Counted from the stretch's first letter, positions 1 through 13,022 are shown. The stretch is 64,000 bases of DNA from Pholis gunnellus (GCA_910591455.2 OU342806.1:28521517-28585516); one strand, 5' to 3'. Notes: generated by a model not told the origin, from the sequence alone. Numbers and translations: made by a program.

Positions 1-1340
1 TGCCGGTCAACGATGCCCTGGTTACGTTCGGCGGAGCAGAGCACAGAAGAGAGGGCATCATTCCACACCTTGTGATACAGGCGAAGATGGACTTGGACTT
101 AGGGTACAGCAATTTCATCCTACTGGACTGGGAACAGAGGCGGCTGATAACCCAAGGAGCATCCAAAGGGCGACATATCTGTGGCAGCACTGGACAAGGA
201 GTTATGAGCATATTCAATCCAGGGAAGATGATCACAGCAGGAGGAGGGACTCTGGACTGTGACTGCACCAACAGGGGAGGATGACTGCTTAATTATACCT
301 GCTGCTAGGAAGTCCCGGATGTATTCCATGGCCTCCTGCTCCGGGGGAGACAGGTTGTGCAGGCGGCTGGATGTAGAGGGTTACCTGGGAGCAGGTCAAT
401 GGCACAATCATAAAGTCGATGTGGGGGCAGAGAGAGAGCTTGCTTTTTGCTGAATTCTTCTATAAGGTCATAAAAAACTGGGAGAATTGATGACAAGTCT
501 GGGGATTCCATGTCCATTGAGAGGGCAGCGCCCTCTGATGGGGCTAGGGCAGATCTCAGGCAGGATGAATGACAGAAGGAGCTCCAGCTCCGAACCTTAT
601 TGACAGACCAATCAATATGGGGATTGTAGAGTTTTAACCAGGTTTGACTGAGGACCAAGGGGTGTGAAGGGAGGAGATAATGTGGAATGGAATGGACTCA
701 TGGTGATTGCCAGACAATACAAGATGCAGTGCTTTAGTGATGTGGGTAACATGAGTGCGGAGCTTTGAGAGTGTGGGCATCTAGGGAAGTTTTGAGTGGC
801 TGGATGGAAATTCCGGCTGGCTCTCACGGGAGATGGAGGGGATGAGCTAGGGGATGGCAAATATGGAGGGAGGCTAATGTTTTCTCTCTTACATTCATGA
901 AGACAATAAGTTTGATTGTAAAGTGAATTAAAGCATCAAGACTGTCTGAGTCATCCCTAACAACCAACCCTAAGTCATTTAGACCTCTGAGGAAAGAACC
1001 CTGGAGAGATGTCTCATTCCACCCTGAATCTGCAGCTACAGTCCTAAATAAGATGGAAAATTCAGCTACGCTGCGGGGGCCCTGATGTAGTGACAATAGG
1101 CGTGTAGAAGCATCCTTACCGCTAACAGGGGTCAAAAACTTTCATTTCAAAAACAAAACTAGGGTCGGAGGAGATAGCTGATGACGGACTGTCCCTCACA
1201 CTAGAAGCCCAGGCTAAAGCTTTCCCTTTAAGTAACCCCATAGTAATGGGAATTTTAGCTCTATCTGTGATGTACGTATAGGGATTTGAGAGACTCCATA
1301 ACATCCCGGAGAAGCTGGTCGTGGTGGCCGACATGAGCGC
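1..1340 (-). mobile_element. Ty3/gypsy LTR retrotransposon remnant, truncated at window edge
   Basis: Minus-strand reading gives broken pieces of a gypsy polyprotein in the right order. Gag-like sequence lies at about 1340-850 (LLKGKALAWASSV, AADSGWNETSLQGSFLRGL). A protease/RT linker follows at about 660-305 (YNPHIDWS, LPPHRLYDCAIDLLPG). The start of reverse transcriptase (FLAAGIIKQSSSPVGA) then jumps directly to the integrase C-terminal part (LPWIEYAHNSL, GYQPPLFP) near 240-120, so most of RT, RNase H and the integrase core is deleted. Coding continues in degraded form to base 1, so the element runs out of the window. Stops and frameshifts separate all pieces, and it is not functional. The family call rests on recognised motifs typical of fish gypsy elements. 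Confidence 0.85.
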
Positions 1341-2751
1341 CCTGTGAGGTGAGAGCTTGACGGAGACAGAGACAAACAGGGGAAAAAAGAATAGAGACAG
1401 GGGAAGAGGGAAACACTGGAAAACAAAAGGGAAAACAGGAGACACACGCTGAGTGTCTAATAATGACGGGATGGGTTTACATTATAGTTACCTGAAAGCC
1501 AGGTGTGTCTCATTAAGGGTTAAGGGTACCTTGTGCGTCGGTATTTGACGCACTGGGAATGAAAGTGTCCTTCACTGATATGTATGAAAATGTGAAAGGC
1601 ATGACCCTAACCAGGTATGACTGAGAAAAGTGATAAACTGAGCTGAACTTTTTATTTTTAGTTGCTACGTTGAAAAATATGGAAGGAGTAGAATTACTTG
1701 AAATATGTCAATATGATGCAGTATAATAAATATGTAGAAGAACATAGGTTGTGAATGCTTCAACATTTTACACTGATCAATGCTTCCAGCATTTACACCA
1801 ATAATTTGGCATACCACAATGATGACATTATTCAAAGGTAAGCAGGGATTTAGAATAAAAGGAAAGAAAATGTAGGAGTACTTCAGCAGATGAGGGAGAC
1901 AGTTTTGTAAATATTATAATTAACACTATAAATAACACTGAACGGGCTACCCACCAGCTCTTCTCGATTTTTACTAATTAATGTGTTGCATGCTCTTTGT
2001 TAAATCTTTACAGAAATCCTCACATTTAGCATATTTTCTAAAAACTATTCCTTTCAGGTGCAAACTGTCCAGACTGCCCAGTGCCATCACAGCATTGCAG
2101 ATTTGCCTTGTCTTTGAAAATCTGTACTCATGAATTCTTGTATATTTATCATAAAATGATATCACAATGATTATGCAAAACAGATAGATTATGATATATA
2201 AGTAAACAATGCTGCTTGGGTTGCTGTTACATGCGTCTATAAAACATATTTGAAAAGATATACTCTTGCATGGAAAAACATCGAACTCCTTTTCTTCGAC
2301 CCGTATTTCCCAAAGAAGAATGAAAAGAGAATTGTACAATACAAATATTGCATGCCAAAAAATGAAGGCTGATAAAGTTCTTAATTTCACTGGGAACTCT
2401 GTGTCTGTGCCTTAAATGTATACTTTACCAAATGCAAACATGTCATATTTGCTCCAGGTTAAAGTAACTGATGGTCTCTGCAAATATTACAAATCAATGC
2501 AACAGTACATGCAACTTATAGTGTATTGAACATATACTTATACAACATATACAGTACATAAAAACCAGTCGCCTCGTTGGGAGTAAAAAGGTTGTTTTGA
2601 ATATACTATCCATTGACCTCTGATTCAAGTCTAAACAGCAAATAGTAGTTTATGCTGCTGATGTGCAGCCTGCACGTTAAAGGAGATGCTGAGTATTTGA
2701 CCTGTGGGAACACTACAGTGGAACCATCTCACGTACAATGAACATTTTATA
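1341..2751. other. kctd1 downstream flank, no recognisable gene
   Basis: AT-rich sequence downstream (on the gene strand) of kctd1. It contains an unrecognised 138-codon minus-strand ORF (listed separately) and no repeat or RNA gene that I recognise. Confidence 0.5.
1974..2390 (-). other. Unrecognised 138-codon open frame
   Basis: An open frame starting MKLRTLSAFIFWHAIF is longer than expected by chance for AT-rich DNA. It contains one strongly hydrophobic stretch near residues 63-82 (VYLYIIIYLFCIIIVISFY). I do not recognise a family. No splice sites, promoter or neighbours support it as a gene, and the AT richness alone could produce hydrophobic codons. It could be an exon of an unknown gene, a transposon relic or chance. 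Confidence 0.15.
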
Positions 2752-3054
2752 AAGGCAAATCACTGTCAAAATCCGAGAGCGCAAATGAGATCCACGCGCG
2801 CGTGTAGAATTCCCACGAGTGGAAATTAAACAGCAGCGCACGTATTTTACTTTGGCGAGCGCTTTTACATCACTCCGCGCAGAATCTCTGCTCCCTTTTT
2901 GCAGCCTGCGAGGGGAAAACCATGCTTTGAGCGCGAGGGGCGTCCCCTAGTGCACGACAAATATCACTGCTCTTCTGCTCGCCAAACTTCCACCTGCTCG
3001 CTCGCGAGTAGTTTTTCTTTTTGACAATAATTGGGCGGACCCAGTCACCATTGT
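2752..3054 (+). repeat. Single arm of the GGCAAATCACTG fold-back repeat
   Basis: The sequence begins AAAGGCAAATCACTGTCAAA and runs to CCCAGTCACCATTGTG. It follows the left arm of the element at 3460-4730 with many differences, including the TTTACTTTGGCGAGCG and CTGCTCGCTCGCGAG stretches. No matching right arm follows, so it is a half element. Confidence 0.75.
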
Positions 3055-3155
3055 GTTTTATGACATGGTTAATATCGTGTTTTCGCGCCGCGGTTTTTTG
3101 CTGGAATGTGCAGAGGCCTGTTGAATCGTGTTATTTAGGTTTTATGTTATTCTAC

Positions 3156-3345
3156 ATGCTTTGTTGTCATATAAATATATGTGACTGGTTCTTGTGAGTT
3201 TGTTCTTGTCATTGTGTTAATTACATTGATATTGACTATATGCATTGCCCGTTAATGACGAAGCATCCCTTCATGCTGGCGTCATATTGAGGTTTTTAGG
3301 AGGTGGTTCAACTGTAGTAGGACAGGTATAAAATATACGGCCCGC
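3156..3345 (-). repeat. Third, internally deleted copy of the 1.9-kb hAT repeat
   Basis: Positions 3156-3276 (TTGTTGTCATATAAATATATG through GACGAAGCATCCC) match 32487-32603 in the full copy at 31683-33558. The sequence then skips to the terminal part (GTCATATTGAGG, GTAGTAGGACA, ACGGCCCGCCA), so several hundred internal bases are missing. The terminus is degraded (GCCAATTG instead of GCCACTG). Confidence 0.75.
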
Positions 3346-3459
3346 CAATTGGGTTGGCCAATATGATGATGAAGATATATTTGATAGTCCTCCCTTTAAT
3401 ATCACTGGGGGTATTATGACGATTTGGTCAATGTTGGAAATCACAGAGCAGGATTTCTG

Positions 3460-4730
3460 AAGGCAAATCACTGTCAAAATCCGAGAGCGCAAATGAGATC
3501 CATGTGCCATATTTTACTTTGGCGAGCGATTTTACATCACTCCGTGAGCAAAATTCCCTCTGTTGAGCTCGCACGAGCAACAGACGCTCGCAAAACTTTA
3601 AACTGCTCGCGAGCGAGTCTTTTACCTGCTCGCTCGCGAATAGTTTTTCTTTTTGACAGTAAGTAGGCGGACCCCGTCTCCATTGTATCTCTACGTCTAA
3701 TTGGTTACAATCCTCGTTTTTGGATTAGACTGGATATCACTGACACAGACGTCAGGGGGAGATTTTCAGATTGCACTACAGGTCAGGGGCAAATAATGTA
3801 CATTTTACTGCATTTTGCTGATAATAACATACTTAACTAAGGGTTTTAATGCAGGTATTTTATTAGTAGTGGATTATTGTTTCATCAGTATGGTATTAGT
3901 ACGTTTACTGCAGTGAGGATCTGAATACTTTTTCATCCACTAACTACTTGTCAGTGATTTAACAGTTAATATACAAACAGTGGTCCCTAATCTTGGCTCC
4001 AGATCTTTGAGCAGGTCGAAATTGTTGCTCATATTATATACAACTACATTATATCTCTTCTGTAGACACAACAGTATGATTAAATATGATCACATCGTGT
4101 TTTCAATAAAGATCAAAGAGTTTCTTTGAGCTTTTTTTCACAAGAGGCTTGACTGTCAAACACACATTGTCTGTAATAGAATAATGGAGTGAATTTAAAC
4201 CAATCTGAGCAACTTGACTCCATTCACAAGAGAAACACATTTTTAACTATTGTATTTCAAAACGCTATTAACATAATTTGTATTTCATCAGCCTCTACAG
4301 TCTGAAAAGTTTACAAAACCTGTCAGACAAATGTAGAACATCCTGAGATGTAGTAGATGGAGTAGTGTTTAGTGGCGGATTGAAAACCACCTCTAACAGA
4401 CCTAGCGCCGGATATCCGGTCTATCCAAAGATGAGGATTGTAACCAATTAGATGTAGAGATACAATGGAGACTGGGTCCGCCCACTTACTGTCAAAAAGA
4501 AAAACGACTCGCGAGCGAGCAGCTAATAGACTCACTTGCAAGCAGGTTAAAGTTTCACGAGCGAGCAATTTAAAGTTTCGCGAGCGAATGTTGCTCGTGC
4601 GAGAGGGAATTTTGCTCACTGAGTGATGTAAAATCGCTCACTAAAGTAAAATACGTGTGCGCTACATGTGTGATTTGCGCGCGCGCATGGATCTCATTTG
4701 CGCTCTCGGATTTTGACAGTGATTTGCCTT
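3460..4730. mobile_element. Fold-back DNA element with about 280-330 bp inverted arms
   Basis: The left arm (3460-3741) starts AAGGCAAATCACTGTCAAAA. The right arm (about 4400-4730) is its reverse complement, ending TTTTGACAGTGATTTGCCTT. Both arms share CTCGCGAGCGAG palindromes, AGTTTTTCTTTTTGACAGTA and the segment around TCTCTACGTCTAATTGG. The centre (3742-4399) is unrelated AT-rich DNA without coding capacity. This is the structure of a non-autonomous terminal-inverted-repeat or fold-back transposon. The superfamily is not clear, because no convincing target duplication flanks it. Confidence 0.75.
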
Positions 4731-5063
4731 CATAAGGACTGTTCTATGGCAGTATCAATTTACAGCATTTTTGCATCAATGTGATGCAGTACCTTTGTTT
4801 TTCAGGTATTTCATTCAATGGATTAGCCAAAACAGACATTAGCCTCTGTTTGTGTTATCTATCAATGGTTTCTCAAGTGAATTTCCAGGACTATAATGCA
4901 ATATAAAATGACATGTATCGTGATAAAAAGACTATCAACACTGCAAATCCCAAAGTTACAGCCTCCATTTCATATCAATAGAAATGTTAATGCTAGTGTA
5001 CCTCAAATTTAGGATCCGATTCCCATGATCCCCTGCAAATCCCTGCACCAACGGATTCATGTT

Positions 5064-5069
5064 TTTAAT
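5064..5069 (-). terminator. Candidate kctd1 poly(A) signal ATTAAA
   Basis: On the minus strand ATTAAA occurs about 200 nt past the kctd1 stop codon. It is the nearest hexamer of this kind that I saw. No AATAAA occurs on the gene strand between the stop and about 4.3 kb. Confidence 0.35.
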
Positions 5070-5268
5070 GTTATGATACTACTGTGTGAAAATCTATGCG
5101 GCACAGTATCAAAAACTAGCACCTCAGTTACCTATAGAGTACATTCACTGGCGTAAGAGATACTGTGTACTCATGTCTGCTCAGTATGTTGACTTTGCTG
5201 AAGTGAATCTGCTGTCAGTAGGAGAAACAGGCGTTGATATGTCTACAAAAATGGGGACTTCTGTTTGT

Positions 5269-5427
5269 TCAGTCCTTGAATTCCTGTTTTATTCGGATTA
5301 GGGTCGGTGGGTGTTGGCTGCCTCGGCTTTCCCTCCGTAGAATGTATTCACTAAACTGGGAAGAGTCCACTCCACCGCCACATGAACCGGTGATCCCGAA
5401 CCCTCTCTGCTGTATCCGCTCCAGCAC
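5269..5427 (-). CDS. kctd1: kctd1 exon 5 (C-terminus, stop TGA)
   Basis: The acceptor GTGTGACTGCAG precedes VLERIQQRGF, in phase 0 with exon 4. The 52 residues contain SCGGGVDSSQFSEYILRRE and end IRIKQEFKD. This matches the family, whose usual ending is IKQEPLD, and keeps the sumoylation-type IKQE. The stop is at 5269-5271. Confidence 0.95.
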   Translation of the reverse strand: MLERIQQRGFGITGSCGGGVDSSQFSEYILRRESRGSQHPPTLIRIKQEFKD

Positions 5428-8400
5428 CTGCAGTCACACACAAACCAAAGCAAGACATTTAGACATTTTCCCAAAGTATTCTGGGAAGAGTAATATGTGT
5501 AGATTTGAAAATAGTGGGCTAAGGGAGGCAGGCAGCTTAAAACAGTGGGTATTTGTTATTAGGAGCTGAGGTAAAAGGCAGAGGGGCTGTGAGGCTGAAT
5601 GTAGTGGCCAGATGGAATGGTGCGCAGCAGAGCTTCAGGTGCAATCAGGACAGAGTATGTATAAAAAACACAGAACCACAAGGCCAGGTCGAGAATCAGT
5701 AATAAGTAGTCATCCAACCGTGGTAGGAATGTGGTAAGTGAGGGGGGAAAGCAGAAACACGATGACTCCACCGGGGATCCCTGTGGGTAACAGTCGGTCC
5801 CACGCCTTGGATGGCTGAGAGCTTCAGGAACGTGGATAACTAAACGCAACCGAGGTTGCTGGCGACTAAGGATGGTGGGAGAAAAGGGAGCTCAGGGACT
5901 TTAGGAGTTAGCTGGTCTTCTTCGAACAGGTCGTTAGCAGAAGGGTTGAGAAAGAGTCCATTGTATGAGGTAAAAAGTTGTGGAAACGGGAAGTGAATGG
6001 ATCAAGCAAGCAAATACAGAAAAATAAGATAAGAAAAGATAATCCTTTATTAGTCCCGCAGTGGGGAAATTTACAGGATTACAGCAGCATAGTGGACAGT
6101 GCAAACAAGATACATAGTAAAAAAAACAAGATCAAAAGCAAGTAATATAAATAAGTAAATAAGTAATAAACAGTAAGAATACTAAAAGTAAAAAAATCCA
6201 CAATAACTCAAACATAACTATAGCTAAAAACTATTATATATACAGACAGAATAATTGTATTGCACAGTGTATTTATATTGCACAGATTTTTAGTGTTTAG
6301 GGTGGTCTACGGGGAGCACAGCTCACCTGTGGTACCTCTCCTTCACACACCGGGGTTGAATCAACCGGTGGCTGAAGGAGCTGCACAGAGCTGCCAGGGT
6401 GTCTGGCATGGGGTGGGAGGTGTTGTCCATCAGGGATGATAACTTAGCCATCATCCTCCTGTCTCCCACCACCTCAATCGTATCGAGTGGACACCCCAGC
6501 ACACTGCTGGCCTTCTTGATGAGGTGGTTCAGTCGCTTCCTGTCGACGGCCGAGATGCTGCTGCCACAGCAGACCACTCCATAAAAGATGGCTGATGCCA
6601 CCACGGAGTCAAAGAAGGTCCTCAGAAGTGCTCCCTGCACTCCAAAAGACCTCAGTCTCCTCAGCAAATAGAGTCTGCTCTGTCACTTTTTATAAAGTGC
6701 ATGTGTGCTTTTTGGTTTTACCAGAGCTGATCTGGAGGCGGTTCCGCTGGCACCATTCTAATATAAAGTCCTGGTTCAGTTCCCTGTATTCCCTGTCATC
6801 ACTGGCGGAAATGAGGCCGACGATTGCAGAGTCGTCAGAGAACTTTTGCAGGTAGCAGTTTGCAGAGTTGTATTTGAAGTCCGAGGTGTATATGGTGAAG
6901 AGGAATGGAGCTAGAACGGTTCCGTGTGGGGCCCCGTTGTGGAGAATTTAAGAATTAAAAGCATTATTTAGTAGAATTTATAGCACCCCTAGTGGTGAAT
7001 GAAATTGTCACAATGATGAGAATGTAAATTATGTTAAGAGTCACAATATATTTACTTATGGAATGTAATATAAGTTTACAGGATGTTTACTTATAGAAGA
7101 TATTATATGTTTGCAATAAGTTTACTTGTAGGAGTCTTTTAACATAATCATTGGAAGTGTTGAACCAAAGTACAGTCACATAGGTATGTGGGTTCTGAGC
7201 CATGAGGCAGAGACATCAAAGGGGACACAGAGGTGCTGGACAAATGGCCAACAGAGGGGGAGGAGAACCGGAGACAACTGATGAGGAAGCAGACGGTCAT
7301 AAAACAACAGAGGACTCCTGGGTAACACCATGCGGCCGCAGGACAGAGGTGATGTCAGAGGTGATGTCACAAGGGGTCCAGCCATTGAGATGAGCAGTGG
7401 ATCGATGAAGGAGGCGTCAGAGCGATTGGAAGCCAATCACTGACCCCAGAAGACGGCCTTTGTGTTTTACGACAGATTTCGGACACTTTCCGACCATCAA
7501 AGGACATAAAAGGACTGTTTGCGAGGACGTGCGCCAGGCCATGGGAGTTCGCTTTGCAGGATCCGACTTGGTCGGGCCTGTGAGTGGAGTTGCACGTGGT
7601 CTCTGCTCTCGAGATGCATACTATCGATAGTGTATTATAGATTGTAATTGTCATCATCAGTTTACAGTTGACATTGTTTAATTAAATACTGTTTTGAATT
7701 TGGACCGGATCGAGTTACTATATGATGCGCCTGCGCAGAAAGAAGTAAACACAGCAGCGGCCTTGCGATTCCTCCACTAGCTTCAGCCTCAACACCGTGC
7801 TGCAGGACACCAGGTCGGACTCACACTCCCGTATCTGCACATACTGTTGACGGTTGGTGAGGTAGTCCAAGATCCATTCAGTGAGGTGGTGGTCCACCCC
7901 GGTCTGCTCCAGCTTGTCCCTCAGAATGGTGTATGGTGTTGAAGGCACTGGAGAAATGCATCTGTGTAGCAGGTATATGACAGCGTCATCCACCCCAATG
8001 CCAGATTGGTAGGCGAACTGAAGTGGGTCCAAAGATGAGCTCACCTTGGAGCAGAGATGTACAAGGACCAGCCTCTCTAGCGTCTTCATCAGGTGGGATG
8101 TTAACGCCACCGGCCTGAAGCTGTTGAAGTCCTTGGGTCGCGGGGTCTTCGGGACTGGTACCACGCAGGATGTTTTCCATAGCTGTGGTACTTTCACCAG
8201 CTTCAAGCTCAAGTTGAAGACGTGCTCCACCATCCTGCACAGCTGGTCTGCGCTGGACCTGAGGAGCCTTGATCTGATGCCATCTGGACCCGTGGCCTTT
8301 CTCACCTTGATTCTTCTCAGTTCTTTCCTCACCTGGTCAGTTGTGAGGGACAAGTTGGGGGCTGTGTGCCGTAGGTTGTTGGAGAGGGGGTGGGGCGGTG

Positions 8401-11400
8401 GTCGTGGAGTGTAGTGTATGAGGAGTGTGGGGGGGGGAGCCGAGTGTTGTGGGGAAGGGGGTGGAGGAAGGGGGCAATCTACAGGAGGTTGCAGCAGCAG
8501 GGAGGACTGGATGGGGGGGAGGGGTGGATGACTGATCGAATCTGTTAAAGAATAAGTTCATATCATTAACCCACTTTTGGTCCCCCGTAGGCTGTTGGTT
8601 GGGCCCCTTGTGGCCAAACATCGCCTCGAGGCCCTTCCAGACCCCCGCAGATATTGTTCTGTTGCAGCTGGTCCTCCATCTTCGTCCTGTAGTCTTTTTC
8701 CCATCCCTGATCTTCCTCCTCAGCTCCTTCTGCATTATCTTCAGCTACTCCTTGTTTCCTGATCTAAAGACCCTCTTCTTCTCCTTGAGGAGGGCCTTTA
8801 TTTAAAAGGTGTTTAAAACATCTTTAATCTCCTGGCGCGACTCTCTGTCCCAGCTCGGCATCCCTGTCTCTTCCTCCTTAGCTTGTGGGGAACCTCGGGT
8901 CTCTCCTCTGGTTGCAGCACTGCCGTGTCCCGGAACGCTAACAGCTGGTCACTGGTGTAAACAATGCGACCATGGCTGCGGGCTGGATCTTCGGTCACGG
9001 TGGTGAAAAGTGCGATAAACAGTAAATAGACAATCAACTAGCAAATAGACAATCAACCTAATGCAGAAAAAGCAACCAAATAAAGAAAATGCAAGCAATT
9101 ACAGGAAACAAAAGCAAATACAAAAACACAAGCAAATACAGAAACACAACGGATAATTGTTTTTGTATTTGGTTATGTTTTATAACTTTTTTTTACTAAA
9201 TGCTGTGCACATGTCGTCTTTGTCTGGTGGACGGTTAAATCACAAAAAATTCTTCTAAAGAGGAGGTGCAATACTACTAATAAAACTGATAGTTACATGT
9301 GATCCGTGTGAATGTGATCAGTTGTGTATCTCTCTAATATAGTCTGCAATTTGTTTTGCGTGTGTGTATACTTGTATGCTGCTAACAATAGCTGAGAAAG
9401 AGGCCCCTGGGCTTTGGGTCACTCTTCATTTTCTCTAGGTAAAATCCATTTCCCACTCTGGGCTGAAACATCAACTACTTCAGAAGTAGTCCATTAGTTT
9501 CTCTCTCCCTCCCCAAAGGGAACAACATGGTGACATTATCTCAGTTTGCCCTCAGGAGTCCTCTGTTCCTCTGACTGCATCTCTGTCTGACTGATATTTC
9601 CCCTGAGACAAAGATAGACAGACATACAGTAATGAAATGTGTCAGCCATCAATGTATCTCTACATAAGGACGTCATTGGCTGATTTTCAACACTTTCAAT
9701 ATAATAAAGGGCACTTTAAGTGAACCGAACTAACTGAAAATTAAAGAAAAACACATTTCCGATCAAATTTGATCGACGGTGATCCAACCTGACCTGGAGA
9801 GGATCTGCAGAGAAGAATTGCAGAAACTCCCCAAAATCCAGGTGTTTAAAGCTTACCATAACTAAGATTGTGTTAAGGGTCTGAATTCTTTTGTCAATGT
9901 CTTATTTCAGTGTACATGAGACGGAAAATGTATGATTGTGAGTTGGGTTATGATTAGGGTGAAGATCAATTTCATTACAAGTTGGACGCCTAAAAACCTC
10001 TCAAGGGAGGCGTCCGGGAGGTATCCTAATCAGATGACCAAACCACCTTAGCTGGCCCCTTTCCACCAAATGAAACAACAGCTCTAATCCGAGCCTCCTC
10101 CAGATGTCATGCTCCATTTTAGCCTCGCTCATGAACAAGACCTTGAGATACTTGAAGTCCCTCGCTTGGGGCAGTGACTAACTCCCAACCCTGTGGGCAC
10201 AATCCCCCATTTTCCCCCAAACAATGCTTTCTCCACGGTGGTGTTGGTTGTGTTCAGGAGTCCCTCAAAGTTCTCTTTCCACCACTTCACAATATGTCCG
10301 CAGTTCTCCTCCCCTGCTGAACACAGCCTATACTAAGCACTGCTCTCCCTTTCTGAGTCATGCAACAGTTTGCCAGAACTTTTTTGAGGCCAACCAAAAG
10401 TCCTTCTCCATGGCCTTCCCCATTTTATCCCACACTCTGGTTTTTGCTTTGGCAACAGACGCAACTGCAGCCCTTCTGGCATCTGCTGCTTGCAGAGACC
10501 CCTGGGCCAGCCAAACCCAAAAGGCCTCCTTCTTCAGCTTAACAAATGCAAAACAATTTACATTAAAAAAAAAAACTTTCACTGTATTTTTCGATCAAAA
10601 AATATTATCTTTTCTTCCTGTTAAAACAAATGTGACAAGTGGGTATGACAAGTAAGCCTATTTTGAGACCTCTGCTCAAAAATGTCATACCCATACTCAA
10701 GAGAGTGTAAATCTCGAACTACAAGGTCTATTTGAATAATTTAAATGGCATAATAACACAAATAAATGTGAGCTTTGTTAACATGTGTACATATCATTGT
10801 ATATGTTACTGGTAAATGCTGCACGAATGTTACACTTTGTCAAATTGTCAGGTTTGCCTTTTCTTTTTGCCTAATAAGCACTTTTATTGATTTGAAATGA
10901 TGCAGACTGTAATGGTAAAATATGTGTTAAGTATAATAATGGTAAAATATATTTTAGTATCTTGGGATGTTTTGAAAGATGTTGTTCTACTGATGGGAAA
11001 GTACAGAGATACAGGAAAAGATCACTGCAGTCCTACAGAGGCATTTAATTAGTTCATGAAACCAATGTCCTATCTTCCAAGGTTGTTCATATGCACACAC
11101 GAGAAGAAGATGAAAGGAAACATTGTTTCTGACCTCTGTATGAAACTGACTCCCAGTTGAATGCACCTTGAAGACTCAAAATAATGAGCAGAACAAATCA
11201 ACCCGTGTCCAAAAACCTATACTCCCTTTCCTATGAGGTAACTAAAGGCGTGATTTCTTGTATGCATAAAATATGATGTGCCTTATACTTTTTTGACAGT
11301 GGTTTGCACAGTTCACTGAGATACGTGTCTGTGTGTCCGCTCTCCTGCTTGCAAGCAATAAATCGACTCTTACTACTTTGAGCATTCATCAGACTCTGTT

Positions 11401-13022
11401 TATTTAATCAACTCTTATCCCGCATCTACATAGAAATATTCCACAACAAGACGAAGGCCTAAACTCTCCCAAATCATATCACAACATGTCAGCAGTCCTT
11501 TAAAAAAAAATTGGCTTTGATAGAGTGAAGTATGCCTGAGAAATCAAGGCCGGTGTACAGGTCAGCTGAGGTCAGCCAACGTCAATTCTGATTTTGGAAG
11601 CAGCACATATAGCTGTTTTATTGTACTTTTATATACTATATAACTATATATTTCACTTCTTTTATCACTAATAGTGTTCAATCTATCTAATACAGCAGTT
11701 TGGCATCATTTTGAGAGCCTGGGCCATATAATAACCTGTAAAACATGGCTCATCTTCGTCGGAATTTCTGTTTTACGGACTGCAATTGAACCTTACCAAA
11801 GCCTGTGATTGGCCGATTTGCGCATTTCACACAGATTTGAACCCGGAAGAGTGTGGGCAGTGTAATGATATGTTCTTTGAGTTGTTTGACAGAATTTTAA
11901 ACCAATAAAATAATCGAAAACCGTGGTCCGCCCCCATTGGTCAAACCCATTGGCCAAAACTGAAATTATTACTCATTCGTCATAGAAGCTCGTAGAGACT
12001 CAGTTGTTTCGAAGAACGGAGGACAGAAAGCAGCTGCAAATGGAGGAAAGGATTAAAAAATGTTTGGGGCGATTTTCTTCCAGAAAAACATCTAAAAGGT
12101 ACAGAGCGTTTCAATTTTCATGATCATGGGCAGAGTGATGATCCGTGGGAGAATAATTGTAACTTTCTAATGGTTTGAAGTAGAAGAATTTGGAAGATAT
12201 GGTTCGATTCAGTGTCTTGTGCTCGTCGATATGCGGTGTGTGTGTGAAAGTGCCGTAGGTCGCGCCTGGGATCGGTAACGGTAATAACGGTGAACATTGC
12301 TCGCCTTCTCCTGGTGAAAAATAGGTGAAATTGTGGTAGTACTTGTAGTATCTTGAAGTACTTTGTCTATATATATGTTTTTGAGTGATTACAATAGGTT
12401 ACATGGTCCATTTTATCAGAATTTCTTTGTCATGTAGGTTTTTGAAATATTTTAAAATATAATTTCATTCGTTCTCAGAAGTGATTTGTACTACATGTGT
12501 AAACTCTGTCACCCCCCTCTAGCCCCCTCCTAAGGGGGCTCTCGGTGACAGGAGGTTGCTCACAGAAGATGAAAATAAAAAAAGGGAGCAACGGTGCCAA
12601 AATATGCGGACAGAAAACTTGATCCTGAGAAAACAGTTTAGTCACTACTGTCTGATCCCTAACAAACATTGGTGTTAAAGTATGTGAAATCTGAACCCAG
12701 AGTGTGTTTTGTACCTGGACAGAGTTGAGGTGGCAGTAGCCGTTGAGCGGGAAGCGAATGATGTGCGCGGAGTCCTGGTTCCAGCTGGTGTTCAAGGATT
12801 TGGATATGAAGTCTCTGACCTCAGGAAAAACATCCTCTATCACGGCCCGGTGGGCGCTTACGCTGATCCTCTCACCAAGCTCCGGAGCCACATGAATCAC
12901 GACACACTCGCACTCCAGAGACATCCTCCCGCACTCCTGCTCGGTCCTCCAGCGCTCCATCTCAGCCTGGAGAGGAGTCAGCTGGAAGAAACTGGCCTCT
13001 TCGAACAGCAGGGAGTATTCCT

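Noticed and set aside
7718..8353. 211-codon reverse-transcriptase frame as a host gene
   Set aside because: It is part of a broken LINE with RT motifs and a solo LTR insertion.
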